64,000 nucleotides of DNA from positions 5,432 to 69,431 of the forward strand of contig JARRNY010000001.1 in assembly GCA_037384445.1 (NCBI GenBank). Direction: 5' to 3'. This DNA comes from Thiodiazotropha sp037384445. Its GTDB lineage: Bacteria; Pseudomonadota; Gammaproteobacteria; Chromatiales; Chromatiaceae. Numbering within the stretch: the stretch's first letter is position 1; each line of letters begins with the position of its first letter. The position numbers were made by a program, and so were the translations under genes. The notes under the pieces are model-generated. The model was not told the DNA's origin and searched no databases. It saw nothing but the letters and a program-made list of their open reading frames with translations. Shown one piece after another: positions 16,645 to 25,209 of the stretch.

Positions 16645-16717
16645 AGGGTTGGTAATAGCCGACCCAGAAACCGCCCTAGGAATCGGACTAATGTTGCCTC
16701 CTACGGGCGGTTTTCTT
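16645..16717 (+). ncRNA. Two-hairpin structured element ending in a terminator, possible small RNA
   Basis: Hairpin 1 pairs gggttgg with ccgaccc (about 16646-16665, one G-U). Hairpin 2 is a 14-bp stem: aaaccgccctagga 16668-16681 with tcctacgggcggttt 16699-16713, one bulged C. It is followed by ttcttttg. The second hairpin would end transcription on the plus strand. It may be a second terminator of the basic-protein gene or the 3' end of a separate small RNA. No known RNA family was recognised. Confidence 0.4.
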
Positions 16718-17070
16718 TTGTCAGGGATTTTATAAATAAAACAACAAGATAATTTTAATCGACATTAGCGAATCAATTGACTGTTTGGCCCTGGTGCTTG
16801 GCTTAACGGCCACGCTAAGCGTAATCGGATTTAGTTAGAAGTTGTTCATTTTGCCTGCGTTCTTTTCCCCCAAGCCTTCCTGGGTCAGAAGGGGCTTGAT
16901 CGTTAATTCATCGGCCATAAAAATTAAGACGGTTTTACTAAAAAATCTCCAAAAAAGGCCGAACTGCTGCCGTTTTTACCTCTGGTAAATCGAGCCGGTA
17001 GAGGGGGGGCGCGGATTGATGTGCTACACCTAACTTACTCAAGGCAAAACTATTCAGCGGTTCACTCTGA
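16718..17070. other. Intergenic region before the convergent pyk end
   Basis: About 350 bp with no gene. It is AT-rich with short G and C runs (aggggggg near 17002). No repeat or binding site could be supported. Confidence 0.3.
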
Positions 17071-18519
17071 TCATGGGAGAGTTGGCTGAACACTCAGAAC
17101 TCGAATCAGATTGGTACCGCCAGCCATCTGAGTTGAACCGCTGGTTGCAATCACCACATCCCCTAAGGTTAGGATTCCTCTGCGCTGTGCAATCTCGAGA
17201 CAGTAAGCAATTTTGTCATCATCGATTCCGCCTTGTGAGAAAAGAATCGGCACCACTCCCCAGTTCATACAGAGTCGTCTGACGACACCCAGAGAGCTGG
17301 TGACGGCCAGAATCGGACACTCCGGCCGGTGTTTGGAAACCAAGCGGGAGGTAAATCCGCTTTCAGTAAGACTGATGATGGCGCCTGCGTTGAGCCGATC
17401 TGCCATTTGTACGGCGGCATGGCTGACAGCCTCAGTAACAACATTGGAGGTGTGGGGCAGGATCTGTTGCAGGTAGCCGTATTCGCGGAGTGAGGCTTCA
17501 GTGCGGATTGCCAACATCTCCATAGTCCTTACCGCTTCTACAGGATAGTCTCCCATAGCCGATTCGCCGGAGAGCATGATGGCCGAACTGCCATCGAGTA
17601 TGGCATTGGCAACATCACTGGCTTCAGCGCGCGTCGGCTTTGGATTCTTCTCCATGGAGGCGAGCATTTGGGTAGCCGTGATCACCGGTTTGCCGTTACT
17701 CACTGTTATGCGAATGATCTTTTTCTGCATGCTCGGCACATCGGCCATGGGCAGTTCAACACCCATGTCGCCTCGCGCCACCATGATGCCGTCAGCTGCT
17801 GCGACTATCGCTTCCAGGTTTTCTATTCCCGCTCGGTTCTCTATTTTTGCGATGATCGGAATACGGGCGTTGCGTTCCTGCAGTAACTGCCGCATCTGAT
17901 TCACTTCATCCGCAGTTTGTATGAAGGAGGCGGCAATGTAATCCACATCGTTTTCTGCCGCGAAAGTCATCTCTCTGACCACATCATCCCGATGTGCAGG
18001 TTCGATCGATGTCAATGAGAGACGGCTTTGAGGCAGATTGACCCCTTTGTTTTCCCTTAAGAGCCCACCCACCACGACCTTGCAGAAGATTTCTCGCTCA
18101 CCCAGATCGTGAACCACAAGTTCCATCGCACCATCATCCAGCAGTACCACGTCGCCGATATTGACCTCTTGTGATAGCCGTTGGTAGGTCACAGAGATAC
18201 CGCTCGCATCCCCCATACGGTTATCGGTATAGAGGCTGAAAGCATGCCCGGACTCAAGTTCTATCGGACCGTCTGCGATTCGGCCTGTGCGAATTTCAAC
18301 CCCTCGCGTATCGATCATCACCGCGACTGGCCTGTCCACCAGTTCACTCGCCTGGCGTATACGCTCGATTCGCAGGCGATGCTCCTCAAAGTTGCCATGG
18401 GAGAGATTCAATCGCGCCACATTCATACCGGCTTCGAGCATTGCCTGGAGTGTCTCGAGGCTGTCAGACGCCGGGCCGATAGTGGCGACGATCTTGGTTT
18501 TTCTTATTGCTGATGTCAT
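17071..18519 (-). CDS. pyk: Pyruvate kinase
   Basis: Transfers phosphate from phosphoenolpyruvate to ADP in the last step of glycolysis. The protein has 482 residues. RKTKIVATIGPAS at the N-terminus, NVARLNLSHG, IDTRGVEIRTG, the substrate/metal region IIAKIENRAGIENL...GIMVARGDMGVELP and TATQMLASME are all clear. The C-terminal regulatory domain is complete (AVTSSLGVVRRLCMNWGV). The gene is monocistronic, read toward the structured region at 16.6 kb, with the phosphodiesterase gene divergent. Confidence 0.96.
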   Translation of the reverse strand: MTSAIRKTKIVATIGPASDSLETLQAMLEAGMNVARLNLSHGNFEEHRLRIERIRQASELVDRPVAVMIDTRGVEIRTGRIADGPIELESGHAFSLYTDNRMGDASGISVTYQRLSQEVNIGDVVLLDDGAMELVVHDLGEREIFCKVVVGGLLRENKGVNLPQSRLSLTSIEPAHRDDVVREMTFAAENDVDYIAASFIQTADEVNQMRQLLQERNARIPIIAKIENRAGIENLEAIVAAADGIMVARGDMGVELPMADVPSMQKKIIRITVSNGKPVITATQMLASMEKNPKPTRAEASDVANAILDGSSAIMLSGESAMGDYPVEAVRTMEMLAIRTEASLREYGYLQQILPHTSNVVTEAVSHAAVQMADRLNAGAIISLTESGFTSRLVSKHRPECPILAVTSSLGVVRRLCMNWGVVPILFSQGGIDDDKIAYCLEIAQRRGILTLGDVVIATSGSTQMAGGTNLIRVLSVQPTLP

Positions 18520-18641
18520 CGGTTTGATTGCTCCATATCACTAGGGCCTGTTTGATATTGAGAGTATAGGTCCTGCTCGGGCAGGCAGATCATGCCGCTT
18601 GTAACTGTATCTGAGGGGGGAAATTACACTAGAATTGTTTT

Positions 18642-19802
18642 ATGGATCTTCCTGACTACAGTGGCGGAAGTATTGTCAATCTGATGGCCTCACTACAGGC
18701 AGGGTTGAGTGGTGAGCGCAACGCCTATGCTCCCCTTCGTCAACTCTCTCCGGATCAGGTGGGACAGCATCGGCAAGTCATTCTCTGGGTCATTGACGGG
18801 CTCGGCTACGACTACCTTCTTGCGCACTCAGAGGAGGCGGCCCATCTCAATGCTGCATTGAGGGGGCATATGACTTCGGTCTATCCGCCGACCACGGCCA
18901 GCGCGATCACTACGTTTCTCACTGGTGATGCCCCGCAGCAGCATGGCCTCACCGGCTGGTTCGTCTATTTCAGGGAGCTTGGCAGTGTTGTCTCTGTTTT
19001 GCCTGGTCGTACCCGCTACGGAGGTTCCTGTTACGGCGCCGGCGGTATCGACGCCGCCAGGTTGTTGGCGCATCGTCCGTTTGCCGATCGTATCGGAGTG
19101 GAAAGTTATCATCTTTCTCCGGCCTATATAGCCGATTCGGAATTTAATCTGGCCCATCTTGGCGCAGCGGTGAATCTGAGCTTTCATTCACTGCAGGAGC
19201 TTTGCGATAAGACGTTGGAGATCGCCAGCCAGCCTGGCCGGCGTTATCTCTCCCTCTATTGGCCGGAGCTGGACAGCATCGGTCACCGTGATGGAATCTG
19301 GAGCGAGCAAGCAACAGGACATCTGAAACAACTGGACCTGGCGTTTCATGCCTTGTGCCAGGGGCTACAGGGTAGCGATACACTGCTGGTTGTTTGTGCC
19401 GATCATGGGCAGATCGATAGCCTTCCCGAGCAGCGCCTCAAATTAGAAGACTATCCTGACCTGCATGAGAGCCTGATGCTTCCGCTCTGTGGTGAGCCCC
19501 GTTCTGCCTACTGCTATCTGCGGAGCGGACGAGAGTCGCAGTTTGAAGAGGCGGTTTCGCAGTCTATGGCGGATTTGGCCAGCGTCTATTCCTCATCCAC
19601 TCTGATCGAGGAAAATTGGTTCGGCCTTGGAGATCCCCATCCACGACTGGCTGAGCGCATCGGTGACCGGGTTTTGTTGATGCATCAGAGTGCGACCATC
19701 GGGGATGTGATGGCGCAAGAGAAACCCTTTCCTATGATCGGGGCTCACGGTGGTCTGAGCCGGCAAGAGCTTTTCGTCCCCTTGATTACGGCCGATTGCT
19801 GA
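18642..19802 (+). CDS. Type I phosphodiesterase/alkaline phosphatase-superfamily protein
   Basis: A 386-residue enzyme of the nucleotide pyrophosphatase/phosphodiesterase fold. Metal ligands can be placed: Asp in LWVIDGLGYD, the nucleophile Thr in YPPTTASAI, Asp and His in PELDSIGHRDG, Asp-His in VVCADHGQI, and the final His in GAHGGLSRQE. There is no signal peptide, so it is probably cytoplasmic. The substrate (phosphodiester, phosphonate or sulfate ester) is unknown. It precedes the hemolysin cassette on the same strand but is separated by 131 bp, so membership of that unit is uncertain. Confidence 0.85.
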   Translation: MDLPDYSGGSIVNLMASLQAGLSGERNAYAPLRQLSPDQVGQHRQVILWVIDGLGYDYLLAHSEEAAHLNAALRGHMTSVYPPTTASAITTFLTGDAPQQHGLTGWFVYFRELGSVVSVLPGRTRYGGSCYGAGGIDAARLLAHRPFADRIGVESYHLSPAYIADSEFNLAHLGAAVNLSFHSLQELCDKTLEIASQPGRRYLSLYWPELDSIGHRDGIWSEQATGHLKQLDLAFHALCQGLQGSDTLLVVCADHGQIDSLPEQRLKLEDYPDLHESLMLPLCGEPRSAYCYLRSGRESQFEEAVSQSMADLASVYSSSTLIEENWFGLGDPHPRLAERIGDRVLLMHQSATIGDVMAQEKPFPMIGAHGGLSRQELFVPLITADC

Positions 19803-19933
19803 TCCTATCTCATGCTGAGTTGGCAGGCAGTGCTCCAATTCTGTGAACCGGTACCTGCTTTATCGCCCATTCTTAAGGGGTTAGGTTCCTAGATTTAAGA
19901 TTGGATTAAGTCTCTCTGTCTAATCTGTGCACC

Positions 19934-20629
19934 ATGTCAAATGAAGGAAACAAGCACATGGTTATCGTTGGGAACCGCATGCAGCCAGCGGTTTGTCAGC
20001 CTCGATTCGTTCAGGCCTCAGAACCGGGCGCCGAGTATCGTCAGGCGGCTGAGCGCTTTGTCTCAACCTGCTTCAAACAGCACTATGGTGCCGATATCCG
20101 TCACTTCATGCCGCTGTTGATGAGTCTCAGCGATCAGCACGACGAGGTAAAAGCGGTACTCGGCTTTCGCTATGCCGATCAGGATCCGCTGTTTCTCGAG
20201 CACTATCTGGAGCGGCCGATCGAGCAACTCCTGGCGGCTAAACTGAAGATTCCCGTCGACCGATCGCGTCTGGTTGAGGTGGGTAATCTCGCTGTCACCA
20301 CTGCGGGTGGTGGGCGCTGGCTGATCACCGCATTGACCGCTTTTCTCTCCTCCACCGGTTCTGAGTGGGCCTTGTTTACCATCGGACCAGTACTGGCGAA
20401 CGCCTTTTGCCGCATGGGGCTGGAGCTGATCGATATCGCCGAGGCGCGGCAGGAGTCCTTGCCAGTCGATGAACAGCCCCATTGGGGAAGCTATTACGCC
20501 CAGAAACCGCGGGTAATGGCCGGTAACATTGCGCACGGACACAAGGTGTTGTGGTCTCTGTGTCAGCAAGAGCAGCCGATGCGGGAGCTGTGGGTGCGCG
20601 CTGAACAGGCGGGAAGGCGGGTAGCGTGA
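19934..20629 (+). CDS. Thermostable-hemolysin-family protein (delta-VPH-like)
   Basis: A 231-residue protein matching the thermostable hemolysin family. Visible conserved segments are RFVSTCFKQHYGADIRHFMPLLMSL, VLGFRYADQDPLFLEHYLE, RLVEVGNLAVTTAGGGRWLITALTAFL and FTIGPVLANAFCRMGLEL. The fold resembles a GNAT-type acyltransferase, and with no signal peptide a toxin role is doubtful. A biosynthetic role fits the neighbours better; that is inference. The gene overlaps the following AMP ligase by 4 bp (GTGA). It is the first gene of a coupled cassette of ligase, diiron oxidase, SDR and TPR protein. Confidence 0.85.
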   Translation: MSNEGNKHMVIVGNRMQPAVCQPRFVQASEPGAEYRQAAERFVSTCFKQHYGADIRHFMPLLMSLSDQHDEVKAVLGFRYADQDPLFLEHYLERPIEQLLAAKLKIPVDRSRLVEVGNLAVTTAGGGRWLITALTAFLSSTGSEWALFTIGPVLANAFCRMGLELIDIAEARQESLPVDEQPHWGSYYAQKPRVMAGNIAHGHKVLWSLCQQEQPMRELWVRAEQAGRRVA

Positions 20630-22125
20630 ATCTGTTCGAGCGCCTGTCTCAGCATGCCGAGCAATTGCCCGATGCGGTAGCGATTCTGGGGCGTGATGTC
20701 ACCCTGACCTATGCGGATCTCTGGGGGGCGCTCGACACACTCATACCCCAACTGCAAAGCTTGCAGGTCTCAACCCTGGCACTGGATCTGGATAATGGCC
20801 CCGCCTGGGCCCTGGTCGATCTGGCTGCCATGAGCTGCGGTATCACCCTGATTCCTTTACCTCCCTTTTTCTCAGCGGCCCAACGGCGACATGCGCTGAC
20901 CCAGGCAGGGGTGGAGGTGGTCATCAGCGATCAGCCCGACCGCTTGCAGACCGGTCTGCAGGGGGTCGACCTAAAGCAGCAACTTCTGCTATCGGTGTGT
21001 GGTGCAACTCTCAGTTGTCTGAGCACCGGCTTTGCGCGTGAGCCGCTGCCGAAGGAGATCGCGAAGATCACCTATACCTCGGGGACGACGGCCGAACCTA
21101 AAGGCGTGATGCTCACCTGGGAGCAGATCGAGCGGGTGGTCAGTGCACTGGGCATGACGGTGGAAGTGGTGGCGGATGACAGACATGTGGCGCTGACGCC
21201 ACTGGCTGTGTTGCTTGAAAACATCGCCGGACTTTATGTGCCTTTGTGGGCAGGTGCCAGTGTCGCACTGCCTTCGCTGACTGAGACGGGTCTGCTCGGT
21301 GCAGCGGGTCTCGATGCGCCGCGCATGCTGAGTGCCCTGACGGAGTATGCCGCTACCACCGCCATCTTTAGCCCGCAGATGTTGCAGGGTGCTGTTGCCT
21401 GCGCAGAGTCAGGCTATCCGATTCCACCACGCATGCGCTTTATCGCCGTCGGCGGTGCAGCTGTTTCCGAGCGCCTGCTCAAGCGGGCAGCCAACTTGCA
21501 GCTGCCTGTCTATGAGGGATACGGTCTCTCCGAGTTCGCCTCCGTGGTCTGTCTCAACAGCCCCAGTGCGCATCGCCCCGGAACAGTCGGTAAACCCCTC
21601 TCGCATGTAAAGATCAAGATTGCCGATGATGGCGAGGTCTTGATCGAAGGCAACCGTTTTGCCGGCTATCTTGGTGAATCTTCCACCGATACGGATAACT
21701 CCTGGTGGCATAGCGGAGACATCGGCTATCTCGATGAAGAGGGGTATCTGCATCTGCAGGGGCGCCGCCGGCACATCTTCATCACCACCTTTGGTCGTAA
21801 TGTCTCGCCGGAATGGGTCGAGCGTGAGCTGGTACTGGAGCCTGCAATTGCCCAGGCTGCTCTGTTCGGGGAGGCACGTCCGTGGAATCTGGCTGTGATT
21901 CAGCCCGCTCCTGGCGCTGATGAACCAGCGGTGGAGTCGGCGATCGAACGGGTCAATGCACTGCTGCCCGACTATGCCCGCGTCTCCCAGTGGATTTCCG
22001 CTGATGCGCCTTTTGGTCTGCAGAACGGGCAACTTTCCGGTACCGGCCGGCTGCGTAGAGAGGCGATCTATGAACACTATCAGATGCGTATCGTAGCGCT
22101 CTATCGAGAGGAGTTAGTCTCATGA
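20626..22125 (+). CDS. AMP-binding acyl/aryl acid ligase of the hemolysin cassette
   Basis: A 499-residue ANL-superfamily enzyme that activates a carboxylic acid as an acyl-adenylate and transfers it to CoA or a carrier protein. The P-loop YTSGTTAEPKGVM, the YEGYGLSE motif and the WWHSGDIGYLDEEGYLHLQGRR hinge region are present. The catalytic-Lys end is recognisable (QLSGTGRLRREAIYEHY). It starts with GTG inside the hemolysin stop and ends with ATGA shared with the next gene, so it is tightly coupled. The natural substrate is unknown; fatty acids are plausible given the partner oxidase. Confidence 0.9.
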   Translation: MNLFERLSQHAEQLPDAVAILGRDVTLTYADLWGALDTLIPQLQSLQVSTLALDLDNGPAWALVDLAAMSCGITLIPLPPFFSAAQRRHALTQAGVEVVISDQPDRLQTGLQGVDLKQQLLLSVCGATLSCLSTGFAREPLPKEIAKITYTSGTTAEPKGVMLTWEQIERVVSALGMTVEVVADDRHVALTPLAVLLENIAGLYVPLWAGASVALPSLTETGLLGAAGLDAPRMLSALTEYAATTAIFSPQMLQGAVACAESGYPIPPRMRFIAVGGAAVSERLLKRAANLQLPVYEGYGLSEFASVVCLNSPSAHRPGTVGKPLSHVKIKIADDGEVLIEGNRFAGYLGESSTDTDNSWWHSGDIGYLDEEGYLHLQGRRRHIFITTFGRNVSPEWVERELVLEPAIAQAALFGEARPWNLAVIQPAPGADEPAVESAIERVNALLPDYARVSQWISADAPFGLQNGQLSGTGRLRREAIYEHYQMRIVALYREELVS

Positions 22126-22799
22126 GTGATTTTTTTAACCAACTGATGCAAGCGACTGAAGCGGAGCGGGCGTTACTGTTCGAGATTCCCTTCGTTCAGC
22201 ATGGGGCGCGAGGCGAACTTGCATTGCAGAGCTATGTCGCCTTTCTCACCCAGGCCTATCATCACGTGAAGCATACTACCCCTTTGCTGATGGCTTGCGG
22301 TTCGCGAGTCCCCCATGAGATGGAGTGGCTACGTGATGCCATGGCCCATTATATTGAGGAAGAACTGGGCCATCAGGAGTGGATTCTCAACGATATCGCC
22401 GTCTGTGGCGGTGATGCTGAGGCGGTACGTAACGGCATCCCAGATATGCCGGCGGAGCTGATGTGCGCCTATGCCTACGACATCGTACAGCGCCGAAATC
22501 CCATCGGTTTTCTCGGCATGGTACTGGTGCTGGAGGGGACCAGCATCGAACTTGCGACCAAGGCGGCGAAGGCAACCCAGGCCAGCCTAAAATTGCCGGA
22601 TAAAGCCTTTACCTATCTCACCAGTCACGGTTCGCTGGATATCTCACACATGGCGTTCTATCAGGGTTTGGTCAATCGTCTGCAGCGAGAAGAGGATCGT
22701 AGCTTCGTGATCCATACCGCGAAGCGCTTCTATAAGCTGTATGGCGATATCTTCCGTGATCTGCCCCTGATACTGAACGATGCCACACAGGCAGCCTGA
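22122..22799 (+). CDS. Heme-oxygenase-like diiron oxidase (TenA/HDO superfamily)
   Basis: A 225-residue all-helical protein. Candidate metal ligands are Glu81 and His84 in EELGHQEW, Glu138 in VLEGTSIE, and Asp173 and His176 in DISHMAFY. This pattern fits HDO enzymes such as UndA, which oxidatively decarboxylate or desaturate substrates, rather than thiaminase TenA, which has a catalytic Cys. The gene overlaps the ligase by 4 bp. A likely role is oxygen-dependent modification of the acyl group activated by the ligase. The reaction itself is inferred. Confidence 0.82.
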   Translation: MSDFFNQLMQATEAERALLFEIPFVQHGARGELALQSYVAFLTQAYHHVKHTTPLLMACGSRVPHEMEWLRDAMAHYIEEELGHQEWILNDIAVCGGDAEAVRNGIPDMPAELMCAYAYDIVQRRNPIGFLGMVLVLEGTSIELATKAAKATQASLKLPDKAFTYLTSHGSLDISHMAFYQGLVNRLQREEDRSFVIHTAKRFYKLYGDIFRDLPLILNDATQAA

Positions 22800-22800
22800 A

Positions 22801-22941
22801 GTGTCCGGAAACCTCAATATCGTCGTATATGACGTGGATCTGTCATGGCAGAGCGGTACGGCATTTCCTGTGCAGAAGATTAACCAGGCCAGGCTGGCGT
22901 TTCGCCCGCTGGTTCTATCCGCAAGAGGAGATTTTTCATGA
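22801..22941 (+). CDS. Possible 46-residue peptide bridging the oxidase and SDR genes
   Basis: From GTG at 22801 the frame stays open for 46 codons and stops with TGA inside the SDR start (ATGA overlap). It therefore fills the only gap in an otherwise overlapping cassette. The peptide begins VSGNLNIVVYDVDLSWQ and has no recognised motif. The upstream ribosome site is weak. The exact head-to-tail fit favours a real gene or leader peptide; chance is not excluded. Confidence 0.35.
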   Translation: MSGNLNIVVYDVDLSWQSGTAFPVQKINQARLAFRPLVLSARGDFS

Positions 22942-23744
22942 AACTTGATTCGGCACGAATCGTTCTGACCGGAGCTGGCGGTGGCATTGGTTCAGAGGTG
23001 GCAATCCGCCTGGCGGCACAGGGCGCGAAACTGGCACTGATCGATCGCAGCGAGAGTGCGCTGCAACAGACAGCGGAGCGGATGGATGAATCCGCCAGCC
23101 AACCCGTGTTGTTACCGGTGGATCTGCTGGATGCGCAAATGCGCACTGCAGCTGTCGCAGAGGCGATGCAGAAGTTGGGAGGCATTGACATCCTGATCAA
23201 TAGTGCCGGACTGCTCAGCTTTCGACCCTTTGCTGAAGAGGATCCGGAGATGATCAACCGCATCATGCAGCTCAACACCCTGGTGCCGATGCAGCTCACC
23301 CGTCAGGTGGTGCAGTACATGCTGGATCAGGGTAAGGGACAAATCGTCAATGTGGGTTCCACTTTCGGCTCTATTGCCTTTGCCTGGTTCGCCGCCTATT
23401 CCACCAGTAAATTTGGTCTGCGCGGCTTCTCCGAGGCGCTGCGCCGCGAGATGGAGGATACCGGCGTCGGGGTGACCTATGTGGCGCCACGGGCGGTGAA
23501 GACCAAACTCAACTCATCGGCGATCTACCGCATGGCGGAGGCGGTGAAGATGAACATGGATGAACCTCAGTGGGTGGCGGACAGAATCGTCGAGGCGATC
23601 AAAAAGGAGCGCAAGGATGTCTACCTCGGTTTTCCCGAATCCCTGTTCGTGCGAATCAACGCCCTGCTGCCGAGACTGGTCGATGGTGCGATGAAAAAGC
23701 AGAATCACAAAATGATGGCATATGCCAAAGAGGGTTTGTCATGA
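22938..23744 (+). CDS. Short-chain dehydrogenase/reductase of the hemolysin cassette
   Basis: A 268-residue NAD(P)-dependent oxidoreductase. Cofactor motif TGAGGGIG near residue 12, the NSAG motif, the catalytic Ser in NVGSTFGS and the YSTSKFG Tyr-Lys pair are all intact. A GAGGAG ribosome site precedes the ATG. The 3' end overlaps the TPR gene by ATGA. Alcohol or ketone chemistry on the product of the upstream ligase and oxidase is likely but unproven. Confidence 0.92.
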   Translation: MKLDSARIVLTGAGGGIGSEVAIRLAAQGAKLALIDRSESALQQTAERMDESASQPVLLPVDLLDAQMRTAAVAEAMQKLGGIDILINSAGLLSFRPFAEEDPEMINRIMQLNTLVPMQLTRQVVQYMLDQGKGQIVNVGSTFGSIAFAWFAAYSTSKFGLRGFSEALRREMEDTGVGVTYVAPRAVKTKLNSSAIYRMAEAVKMNMDEPQWVADRIVEAIKKERKDVYLGFPESLFVRINALLPRLVDGAMKKQNHKMMAYAKEGLS

Positions 23745-24385
23745 AAAAGAGAGCGTTTCAAATCACACTTGCATTGATTATGTTCTACTCTGTGTCCGCA
23801 TTGGCGGGCATGTCGCCTGATCTGTTGGAGCTGAGCGAAGCCTGGGCCAAGATCAAATATCAGATGCCCGAGGATCAGCGGGTGAAGGCTTTCGAGTCGC
23901 TCAATGAAAAGGCAGCGGCTATGGTCGAAGCCAACCCAGGCCAGGCGGAACCATTGGTATGGCAGGCGATCATTCTCTCGACCACTGCGGGAGAGAAGGG
24001 GGGGCTAGGTGCTCTGTCGCTGGTTAAAAAAGCGAAAAAACTGCTTGATCGGGCTGAGGCGATCGATCCTCAGGTACTCGATGGGTCAGTCTATACTTCT
24101 CTCGGCAGCCTCTACTATCAGGTTCCTGGCTGGCCACTCGGTTTCGGTGACGACGACAAGGCCGAGAGCTATCTGAAAAAAGCGTTGGTGGTGAATCCTG
24201 ATGGTATGGATCCCAACTATTTCTATGGTGATTACCTGCTGCAGGAGAAGGAGTATGCGGAGGCTGCTGCCGCTTTCGAAAAGGCTCTGGCCGCCCCGGC
24301 CCGTGAAGGTCGGCCAGTCGCTGATGCGGGCCGCAGAGAGGAGATCGAAGCGGCACTGGCCAAGGTGAAATCAGCCATGCACTAG
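23741..24385 (+). CDS. Secreted TPR-containing protein
   Basis: 214 residues. The start MKKRAFQITLALIMFYSVSALAG is a clear signal peptide, and a longer in-frame reading from 23570 lies inside the SDR gene. Helical repeats resemble TPRs: LVWQAIILSTTAGEKG, GSVYTSLGSLYYQVPGWPLGFGDDDKAESYLKKAL and DYLLQEKEYAEAAAAFEKAL. It is probably periplasmic. Family members are often found at the end of this hemolysin/ligase/SDR cassette. Its partner is unknown. Confidence 0.8.
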   Translation: MKKRAFQITLALIMFYSVSALAGMSPDLLELSEAWAKIKYQMPEDQRVKAFESLNEKAAAMVEANPGQAEPLVWQAIILSTTAGEKGGLGALSLVKKAKKLLDRAEAIDPQVLDGSVYTSLGSLYYQVPGWPLGFGDDDKAESYLKKALVVNPDGMDPNYFYGDYLLQEKEYAEAAAAFEKALAAPAREGRPVADAGRREEIEAALAKVKSAMH

Positions 24386-24544
24386 CACCAGGGTAGACGC
24401 ATGACGATCGATATACTCCGACCCTGTTGATAAATGACCTGATAGCATAATAAGCTGACCATTGATCGGTTTCTCAATCGCCTGGGGCCCATGTTCTCAA
24501 TACAGCCTGTTATTGTGCCCGGTTTATAAAGAGTATCATGTCGT

Positions 24545-25207
24545 ATGCGCATATTGCTGGCCGAAGATGACCAACAACTGGGTGAAGGACTCGTGCTCGG
24601 ACTCAAGGAGTTGGGGCATACAGTCGACTGGGTGCTGGACGGAACGGCGGCGTTGCATGCACTCGATTCCGAGAGTCTCGATGTGTTGATTCTCGACTTG
24701 GGACTGCCACAGGTCGACGGCCTGACGATTCTCAAGAAACTCCGTGGAAGTGAACGAAACCTGCCTGTACTGGTGCTGACTGCCCGCGATACGATCGAGT
24801 CCCGCATCGAAGGACTCGACCTGGGTGCTGATGACTATGTCGTAAAACCCTTCGATTTGATGGAAGTGAATGCACGCCTGCGTGCTATCACGCGAAGACG
24901 CGAGGGGAGGGCGGCGCCAGTCATCGAATATGGTTCGTTAACGCTCAATCCCGCCTCTCGAGAGGTGGCGCTTGAGGGCGTTCCAATCACTCTCAGCAGC
25001 TATGAATATGCGGTGCTTGAGACACTGGTGACGCATGCGGGCCGGATCCTCTCCCGCCAGTTTCTGGAAGAGTCGCTGTATGGCTGGGATGAGGGTGTCG
25101 AGAGCAATGCTGTTGAGGTTTACATCCACCATCTGCGCAAAAAACTCGGTAAAACGCTGATTCGCACAGTGCGCGGAGTCGGCTATAGCATCGCCCGGCC
25201 CACTTAG
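24545..25207 (+). CDS. OmpR-family response regulator, QseB/PmrA-like
   Basis: A 220-residue two-domain regulator. The receiver has acidic residues in LLAEDDQ, the phospho-acceptor Asp51 in LILDLGLPQVDG, Thr in LTAR and Lys in VVKPFD. The C-terminal winged-helix domain ends with VYIHHLRKKLGKTLIRTVRGVGY. It lies two bases before the sensor kinase gene and about 160 bp after the hemolysin cassette on the same strand. It may regulate that cassette, but no operator was identified. Confidence 0.93.
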   Translation: MRILLAEDDQQLGEGLVLGLKELGHTVDWVLDGTAALHALDSESLDVLILDLGLPQVDGLTILKKLRGSERNLPVLVLTARDTIESRIEGLDLGADDYVVKPFDLMEVNARLRAITRRREGRAAPVIEYGSLTLNPASREVALEGVPITLSSYEYAVLETLVTHAGRILSRQFLEESLYGWDEGVESNAVEVYIHHLRKKLGKTLIRTVRGVGYSIARPT

Positions 25208-25209
25208 CG

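Noticed and set aside
19934..20629. Reading the thermostable-hemolysin homologue as a secreted toxin
   Set aside because: There is no signal peptide and it is translationally coupled to biosynthetic enzymes; the family name is historical.
22122..22799. Thiaminase II (TenA) for the heme-oxygenase-fold protein
   Set aside because: No catalytic Cys in the expected place and no thiamine genes nearby; a diiron ligand pattern is present instead.
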